A DNA stretch of 64,000 bases, taken from NCBI GenBank assembly GCA_016703665.1, contig JADJBS010000005.1:58516-122515 (forward strand). The letters are read 5' to 3'. The DNA is from Candidatus Defluviibacillus avedoerensis (GTDB lineage: Bacteria; Pseudomonadota; Gammaproteobacteria; Burkholderiales; Burkholderiaceae_C). Position numbers and translations under genes: made by a program. The notes under the pieces were generated by a model. The model saw only the letters and a program-made list of their open reading frames with translations. It did no database searches and was not told where the DNA came from. Positions 57,180 through 64,000 of the stretch are shown piece by piece. Numbering within the stretch: position 1 is the stretch's first letter; each line of letters opens with the position of its first letter.

Positions 57180-60100
57180 ACCTGGCGACCACCCGTGTTG
57201 AGCCGAAAGCGAGTTTCAATCTGTCCCTGATGGGCGCTTGAGCATACTGCCCTGACTCAATTGGACGGATGGTGTTGATGGTTTTGGGTTTTGCGGCCTA
57301 CTTCCAGTTAGGCATTGGGAAGATCTCGCCATTTACGTTCCGCGCCATGGTGCTGAGAACGTATTGGCTAAAAGCCACCGCGCAACAGGTCGCAGAGCAG
57401 GTCACTGACAAGCTGGAGCGCACCTTACAGGAGGTGCCTAATGTCAACAAGATTCGCAGCACCTCCTGGCTCTGGTGAGTCTCAGATTATTTTTGAAGTC
57501 AAGGATTCCACCAAACTGGTCGAAGTCGCGAACCTTTGCATGTGGTCCGGAAAAAGGTTGGTGATATCCGCCTTACTTTTGCCAGGCAATATCCAAGGGC
57601 CGTTCTTCAATGACGAATTTGCTGATGTCTTTGGTGTGATTTACGCGATTGAGGCAGATGGCTTCAACGATGCCGAGAAAAGGTTTTTGCCGACGAAGCG
57701 CGACAGCAACCGTTGCGGGTACCTCGGACGAATAAGGTCGAGATATTTGGCGTTCAAGACGGGAAACCGTATGCCGTCGAGTAACGACTGGCGCAACTTC
57801 GGGCATCGACTTCAATCAAGTATTAGCTCAGCTTGGGGCACAAATGCCGTGGGGAGTGCTGGGATTGTCCAGACGCTCTCTGGAGAAGTTGCAGGTTCGA
57901 GTGGCGGGACAATTTAACGCTGTTGAAGACTTGAAGGCCATGCCCATACGTGGAATATCGGGTAGCCACTTTGGGGTGACATTGCTGATATACATCGTGG
58001 GTACGTCGACCCGCGAAGCGGTGAAGGTCAGACACCCAGGGGCAAGGATGTTCTGGCTTTGCGTTTCGATGACCGGGGTTGGTATACATCATCGCCTTGC
58101 AATGACCGAAGTGACCCAACGGATTCAGGCAGGTTTGCCACTGGGCGTAAGTCTCATTCAGGTGCGTGACCAGCCGGTGGCGGTCAAGAAATCGGTGAAC
58201 GAGTTTGTCGGCGTGTTGATTGAAGCGATTGCCATCGTGCCGTTGGTGAGCATTGTCTCGCTTTGGGCTTCATGCCAGGCCCGGTGAATCCCGGTTGCTG
58301 CGGCGCTACTACGTGGACATGCGGCCAGGGCTTGTGGTGGGCATCACCATACCGTTGGTGCTGGCAGTCACGTTTTTGGCCATGTGGTACTCAGCATTGG
58401 CTTGCGCAAGGTGTCGCTTTGGTTCGCTGATCATTGCACTTGGGTTGTTGGCGGATGACGCCATCATTGCAGTCGAGATGATGGTCCATAAGATGGAAGA
58501 GGGTTGGGGCGTTGTTCGCGCAGCTACGTTTGCTTATGAAGTGACCGCCATGCCCATGCTGACCGGCACTTTGATCACAGCGACGGGCTTTCCTATTGGG
58601 CCCCGCGAAATCGTCAACAGGCGAATACACTCTTCGCCATTTTTGCGGTCACTGTCATCGCTCTGGTGCTGAGTTGGCTGGCATCGGTTTATTTTGTGCC
58701 GTATCTGGGAACGTTGCTGCTCAAGGTCAAGCCACCTGCCGATGATGAGGCACAGCGAGATTTGTTTAACACGCCGTTTTATAACCACTTTCGTCGGACG
58801 GTGGACTGGCGCGTCGAGCATCGTTGGCTAATGGATTGGCGCGACTGCAGTGACTTTGCCATCGGCATCGTTGGCATGCAGGGTGTTCAGCAGCAGTTTT
58901 TTCCTGGACCTGCCGCCCGGAAATTCTGGTGGATCTGTGGTTTCCTGACGGCTTTTTCGGCCAATGAAGCGGTTACTACCAGGTGGAGGCACGTTTGATG
59001 TGGGAGTCCAAGGCCACGACCGTCACTGCCTGGATCGGGTCCTGTGTTCCGCGCTTCCATTTGCCGCTGGACCAGACATTTTCAAGCCAATGTGGTTTCG
59101 CAGTTCATTGTGTTACCCAAAGATTTGGCGGTGCGCGAGACCTTAAGGGCAGTCTGCCGACTATCATGGCTGAAGAGTTCCCAGAGGTGAGGGCACGCAT
59201 CAAGCTGTTACCCAATGGCCCTCCAGCGCCTTACCCGGTTCAGTTCCTAGGCACTGGGTCAGACCCCAGCCACGCTGCGTAATTTGGCGGGATGGTGTCA
59301 TGAAGCGATGCGTGCCATTAGCCATACGCGAGGCGTTTTGGCAACCGGAACGAGGCTGTGAAGGTGATGCGGTTGGAGGTGGATCAAGCCAAAGCATCGT
59401 TTCGCTCTCGGGGTGACCAGTCAGTCCATCGCACAGGGCCAGCAAGACCATGCTGAGGAACAGCCATTGGTCAAAAGTATCGAGAGGCTGGACAAACTGA
59501 TCGGGATATCGTGCTTCGCCAACCACTTGATGAGCGTGAATGGCAATGCCTATTTGCCCACAGCATCTGGAAAATCCATTCCTCTAACGCAGATTGCCAA
59601 GCCGGTATTTGCCTGGGAGCCTTTCATGATGTAGCGAAAATCGCGACTACGCGATCGGCAGTCCAGAGCGACATTGGGGAAGGTCTGCAAGGGGCAACCG
59701 TGTCAGCTGAGCTTCGACCGCGGCTTGCTGAACTGAGCGCGAAATGGCCAGCGGGTTATCGCGGGGTCGTTGCAGGTGCGGGTGGAGTGAAAGCGCCAGG
59801 GATCCATGTCTATTGCCGCTGGTGTGCCGATCATGCCGTTTATCACCTTCACATTGCTGATGGTTCAACTGCACAGCTTTAGCCGGGCGTTGCTGGTCTT
59901 TTGACCGGGCCGCTAGGCGTAGCGGGTATCGCGGCGGCCTTGATGATTTCGGGCAAACCGTTCGGGTTTGTCGCATTATTGGGCGTTATTGCCTTGATGG
60001 GCATGATCCAGCGCAATTCCGTGATTTTGATTGACCAGATCGAGCACTACCGCGCCAGGGGTATTCCAGCCTGGGATGCCATTGTGGAGTTTCCAGTGCG

Positions 60101-60279
60101 TCGCATGCGCCCCATCGCATTGACCGCAGCTGCGGCCGTTCTGCTGCGATTCCGCTGTCGCGCAGTGTCTTTTGGGGCCCAATGGGCCGTCGCGATCATG
60201 GGGGTTGGTCGTCGCAACCGTGTTGACACTGCTGTCGTTGCCCGCCATGTATGTGGCGTGGTTCCGCGTCAAGAGGTAG
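57180..60279 (+). pseudogene. RND-family inner-membrane efflux pump (AcrB/MexF-like), heavily frameshifted
   Basis: Proton-driven transporter of ~1030 residues. Recognisable blocks run in the right order but in all three frames: MVLMVLGFAAYFQLG (TM1), TAQQVAEQVTDKLERTLQEVPNV, NDEFADVFGVIYA, VAGQFNAVEDLKAMPI, ITIPLVLAVTFLAMW, LGLLADDAIIAVEMMV (TM4 with the Asp pair), LPTIMAEEFPEVRARIKLLPNGP, FVALLGVIALMGMIQRNSVILIDQIE, and the end VAWFRVKR. Substrate not inferable. The number of indels (a dozen or more) exceeds that of earlier genes and matches the poor-quality right end. Confidence 0.78.
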
Positions 60280-60435
60280 CACCACTAAGATGTACACCTG
60301 ATTCACGACTGGCTGACGGCATACATGCTTGCCAGACTGCCAGGCTTGGGCCGTGGTCTTCGAACTGGCTTAGAATGGCGGGTTGCACTTGGTAGAGCGG
60401 CTTCTTTGAGGTCATTGGCTTGAGGCGGGTGCAAT

Positions 60436-60520
60436 GCGCGGGTGGCGAAATTGGTAGACGCACCAGGTTTAGTCCCGGACGCCAGCAATGGTGTGGGGTT
60501 CGAGTCCCCCCCCGCACTCA
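60436..60520 (+). tRNA. tRNA-Leu (anticodon TAG), damaged as given
   Basis: Long-variable-arm tRNA. Acceptor GCGCGGG, D arm GGCGAAATTGGTAGACGC and T arm GGTTCGAGTCC are clear. The anticodon arm reads CCAGGTTTAGTCCCGG where CCAGGTTTAGGTCCTGG is expected, so one G is missing, and the 3' acceptor CCCGCAC mismatches. Likely sequence error. It precedes tig, as in other Burkholderiales. Confidence 0.75.
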
Positions 60521-60695
60521 ACTTGCCAGTCTCGAGTATTATTTGGGCAGGGCATAACAATAGAGAGTAACAGTGTTGTTTCCTCTGTCGTTCAGCTTCG
60601 CCAATCCTGCTTAGCGACCGCTTCATAGAAAACGGGTCGTTAGTGCAGATATGGAATCACTGCTAAACTAGGTGTTAAGAGGCGACAGTCACAAC

Positions 60696-61988
60696 ATGGA
60701 ACCACAGATATCAGTCGAAAAAACCTTAAGCGCCCGGCGTGATTCAGATGGACGGCATCCCCGCGCGCTATACGACCAGGATTCGATGACATCCTTTATT
60801 CCGCACTACCGAAGCGCTCGCCCCACAAGGATTTCACGTCCTCGGGCACGCGCCACGAGGCGATGGTTGCGAAGATGTACCAGGAGAAGATTCACCAGGA
60901 TGTGCTCTAAGATTGCTGGGGATGGCCTGGGAGACAGTTAAAAGCACTCGCTGCGAGTCGTTGGGTCCGCGAGTATTAACGAGCGATCCCGAGCCAGCGA
61001 AGACCCGACTTTAAAGTTACCTGCCGAGGTCGATCGTTTTCCCCGAGCCAGTAGTCAAGGGGATTACTTTGGCCTGTCCTTTGAGATCGAGCTGCAGCCT
61101 GATGAGCCGGCAGCTGACGAGATACAGCGCTAGATGAGATTCGTAATCGCTTGCCCGCTCGAGCCGGCGACCGACAGAACTGTTTTCAGGCTGGAGATGT
61201 TCTGACGATTGACTACGACGGAACTGTTGATGGTCAGCGTTTTAATGACTCTGTTGGGACCATGTGGTTGTAGACTTCGTGGTGATAATGAGTTAGGAGC
61301 TCGCAGGGGCCTACGCTGCTCGCGATCGATGAGAAGCGCGAATTAGATGTTGTGCTTCCGAGCGCTCCGGAGAGCTTGCTGAAAAACCGTACACCATCAG
61401 ATCACGGCTAAGGGCGTCGGATGGCGTGTTCCAGAGCTTGATGATGAGTTAGCTGTGTCCGAACTGGCACAGTCGGTTGCGGAGTTAAATGAATTTGTAG
61501 CTACAACATCCGCACTCAGCGCAAGGAAGCTAATGACCGAGTGCTTCGCGATAAGCTGTTTGAGGCACTGGCTGAGAAGAACGATTTTGAGGTGCCACAG
61601 ATTCTAGTCGACGAAGAGATTCGGGAGATCTCCTTGAACTGGAGGCACTAAATCGCCGCGATCGAAAATCCTATGATATGGATGTATCAGGGTTCCGAAA
61701 ACCCCTTGAGAAGGGGTGCTGAAATTCCGGGTGCGCGGTGCGTTCCTGCTGGAGCAGATCGTGAAGCAGGAGGAGTTTGAGGCCTCTGAGGAGGATGTCA
61801 ACAGCTGGCTTGATACCCGTGCTGCTGACGCCAAGCGTCCTCGGGAGGAGATTGAGAAAGCATTTGGCTTGCCGAAGAACCGTGAGGCGGTTAATCGAAT
61901 GGTTACCCGTGAGCGGATGGTTGAGCAGCTCATCGAGAAATCCAAGATTAAGAAGAGTATTAAGGCAATACCAGCGACTGAGGGGTAA
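60696..61988 (+). pseudogene. tig: Trigger factor, frameshifted
   Basis: Ribosome-associated chaperone and prolyl isomerase. The N-terminus reads MEPQISVEKTLSA, like the tig start, and ILTIDYDGTVDGQ-type text near 61205 fits the PPIase domain. The last ~130 residues are continuous (61716-61988): VRGAFLLEQIVKQEEFEASEEDVNSW and VNRMVTRERMVEQLIEKSKIKK. These C-terminal residues do not look like Burkholderiales trigger factors and resemble other phyla. Position before clpP and clpX is standard. Many indels in the 60.7-61.6 kb part. Confidence 0.65.
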
Positions 61989-61994
61989 TCTGCG

Positions 61995-62660
61995 ATGCAA
62001 ATGAACTACTACATTCCATACGTCATCGAGCAGACCGGAAGAGGGGAGCGATCCTACGATATTTACTCCCGGCTGCTTAAGGACAGGATCATCTTTCTCG
62101 GTTCAGAGGTTAACGACCCCGTAGCAAATGTTAAGGTGGCGCAGCTTCTGTTCTTGAGAGTGAGGATCCGGAGAAGGATATTTTCTTCTACATCAACTCT
62201 CCTGGCGGATCGGTAACAGCCGGCATGGCGATTTACGATACGATGCAATACATCAACCCCGATGTCTCGACTCTCTGTCTGGGGCAGGCTGCAAGTATGG
62301 GTGCGTTTCTGTTGTCGGCAGGCCAAAGGGGCGTATTTTTACCGAACTCCAAGATCATGATTCACCAACCTCTGGTGGAGCGCAAGGCCAGGCGACTGAA
62401 ATTGAAATCTCGGCCCGCGAAATTTGAAACGCGCCTGCAACCGAACAAAATTTTGGCTGAGCAAACAGGTCAACCGCTGAGAAGTCGAGCGTGACACTGA
62501 GCGCGACTACTATATGAGTGCGGACGAGTCCGAGGCTGGCTTGATCGACCAGGTGATCGCCAGCGTCCCTGAGGATCTCGCCAAGACGGAAGGTGAGTCG
62601 CGCTTCAGTAAGGGCATGCGCCTTTCGCTACTGGCAGGCAGCTTTCATTGGCAGCTTTAG
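61995..62660 (+). pseudogene. clpP: ATP-dependent Clp protease proteolytic subunit ClpP, frameshifted
   Basis: Serine protease that forms the ClpXP barrel. In two or three frames: MNYYIPYVIEQTGRGERSYD, YSRLLKDRIIFLGSEVNDPVAN, YINSPGGSVTAGMAIYDTMQ, the nucleophile region GQAASMGAFLLSAG (Ser of SMG), the catalytic His in NSKIMIHQPL and the late RDTERDYYMSADE with the third residue. Stop at TAG 62658-62660. Some wording (GSEVNDPVAN, GQAASMG) differs from the Comamonadaceae form I remember (GPVNDQTAN, GMAASMG). Confidence 0.75.
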
Positions 62661-62695
62661 TATCATTGTTCAACACCGTCAATTGAGGCAAGTCA

Positions 62696-63944
62696 ACGGC
62701 GGCTGAAAAAAAAAGGCTCATCCGGCGAGAAAACTTTTGTATTGTTCTCTTTGCGGCAAAGTTTGCGCGAGGTCAAAAGCTGATCGCTGGTCCTTCTGTG
62801 TTCAGTTTGCGATGTACGTTTGACATCTTTTGCAACGACATCATCCGCGATCAGCCTCGCGGCGGTGAGTTGGGCAAAGAAGAAAAACCGAATTACCCAC
62901 GCCCGCAGAAATCAAGCTCAATCTTGACAGCAGGTTATTGGGCAAGAGCGTGCCAAGCGCACGTTGGCTGTGGCGGTTTACAACCAAACCCGCGTTGCCC
63001 GCCAAGGAAGGCGCCAAGAAGGACGATGTTGAGCTTGCCAAGAGCAATATTTTCTTGATTGGTTCCCACGGGGTCAGGCATCTTACCGGCTCAAACCATG
63101 GCTCGGATGTTGGACGCACTTTTTGTGATGGCTGATGCCACCACGCTAACGGAAGCTGGCTATGTGGGCGAAGATGTGGAAAACATCATTCCAAACTGCT
63201 GCAACCTGTAATTTTGACGCCGAAAAGGCTCAGCGCGGTATCGTCTACATTGATGAAATTGACAAGATTTCGCGTAAATCAGAAAACCCGTCTATCATAC
63301 GTGATGTTTCAGGTGAAGGTGTACAGCAGGCCTTGTTGAAGTTGATTGAAGGCGTACGCTGGCCAGCGCTCCGCAGGGTGGTCGTGTTAATCTGAACCAG
63401 GACTTCATCCAGATTTTTTTTTGGGCCATCCTTTTCATCTGTGGCGCGCCGGCCTTGAGAAGGTGACGAAAACAGAACGGAGTCATCCGGTTTAGGCTTT
63501 GGCAGCCGTGAAGAGCAAGAAGCAGCGCAGCTCATCAGAGGTGTTCAAGGATGTGGAGCCTGAAGACATCAAGTTTGGGCTTATTCCTGAACTGGTCGGG
63601 CGTAAGTTTGTGGTTGTAACTTTGGCCGAATCTCAGCGAAGAGGCGCTGGTCCAGATCCTGACAGAGCCTAAGAACGCGATTGAAATAAGCAGTACGCCA
63701 AGCTTGGGCGATGGAGGGCGTCACTCGAAGTACGTCCCTCTGCACTGGAATGCCATTGCTGCGTGCCTTGGCGCGAAAAACAGGTGCGCGTGGATTGCGA
63801 TCGATTGTTGAACAACTGCCGGCTGACGTTATGTATGACCTGCCGACTGTGTCTATTGTCGACAAAGTGGTGGTGGACGCGTCTTGTATTGACGAAGAAA
63901 AGCCTCCCTTATTGGTTTATCGTGAATCTGCCAAGAAGGTATGA
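62696..63944 (+). pseudogene. clpX: ClpX unfoldase, heavily frameshifted
   Basis: AAA+ unfoldase of ClpXP. The zinc-finger start AEKKGSSGEKT and LYCSLCGK are readable in different frames, without a clear ATG. Further on come VIGQERAKRTLAVAVYN, KKDDVELAKSNIFLIG, ADATTLTEAGYVGEDVENII (Walker A itself is scrambled), Walker B QRGIVYIDEIDKISRKSENPS, FKDVEPED, and the end ARGLRSIVEQ, then PPLLVYRESAKKV at 63944. Too many indels to be a working gene as given. The C-terminal text fits beta- or gammaproteobacteria. Confidence 0.72.
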
Positions 63945-64000
63945 TTTGTGTTCATGAATTGAGGAAACGAGGTCTGGCCACACCCCGCTTCCCCTGTTGC

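Noticed and set aside
50427..64000. A genuine island of decayed genes
   Set aside because: The simultaneous loss of essential genes and the homopolymer indel pattern make sequence error more likely; kept as a finding to be checked.

Overview
The window looks like a contig from a betaproteobacterium of the order Burkholderiales, most likely Comamonadaceae (Rhodoferax/Polaromonas/Acidovorax-like). This rests on gene order (folC-dedD-cvpA-purF, gltX followed by tRNA-Ala/Glu/Asp, hpnC-hpnD-hpnE, tRNA-Leu-tig-clpP-clpX), a Bug-type binding protein, and protein sequences I recognise from that group. No taxonomic search was possible.

Layout. 0-9.8 kb: housekeeping genes (pepN 5' part, a HAD phosphatase, prfB with its programmed frameshift, two alpha/beta hydrolases, an acyl-CoA synthetase, a J-domain protein, an aldo/keto reductase, ybaK). 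9.9-22.4 kb: an exopolysaccharide locus, the most interesting part of the window. It joins the c-di-GMP receptor BcsE and a BcsF-like single-span peptide to a PgaC-like family 2 glycosyltransferase, a TPR/beta-barrel exporter, a degenerate deacetylase-like protein, a GH18-like enzyme and a complete AlgF/AlgX/AlgI/AlgJ-type O-acetylation module. No BcsA, BcsB, BcsC or BcsG is present. 22.4-37.6 kb: amidase and M81 peptidase, plsY, an HD-domain protein with yajQ, murB, ppnP, folC-dedD-cvpA-purF, gltX and three tRNAs with a clear promoter and terminator. 37.9-45.1 kb: a DctPQM TRAP transporter divergent from a MarR-type regulator and a 1204-residue 5-oxoprolinase/hydantoinase. 45.2-50 kb: an IS1182-family element, then LysR regulator, Bug binding protein and a close homologue of arylmalonate decarboxylase. 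50.4-64 kb: kinase, hemH, HAD hydrolase, hpnE/D/C, an RND pump with its adaptor, tRNA-Leu, tig, clpP, clpX.

Sequence quality matters here. Isolated one-base indels, nearly all in homopolymers, break the amidase, dctP, the MarR regulator and the Bug gene. From about 50.4 kb to the right end every gene is broken many times, including essential ones (hemH, clpX, tRNA-Leu), while the correct peptide continues in another frame. I read this as unpolished or low-coverage sequence rather than real decay, so the pseudogene labels in that part describe the sequence as given, not the organism. The trigger factor and ClpP sequences also look unlike Burkholderiales, so a chimeric join near the right end is possible.

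How the genes work together: BcsE (RxGD motif intact) would sense c-di-GMP and be held at the membrane by the 74-residue peptide. The glycosyltransferase would polymerise and translocate a sugar polymer, AlgI/J/X/F-like proteins would O-acetylate it in the periplasm, and the TPR/barrel protein would export it. In the 38-45 kb region the MarR protein, TRAP transporter and oxoprolinase probably form an uptake-and-hydrolysis unit for an amide or lactam compound. The LysR-Bug-decarboxylase set probably handles a malonate-type acid.
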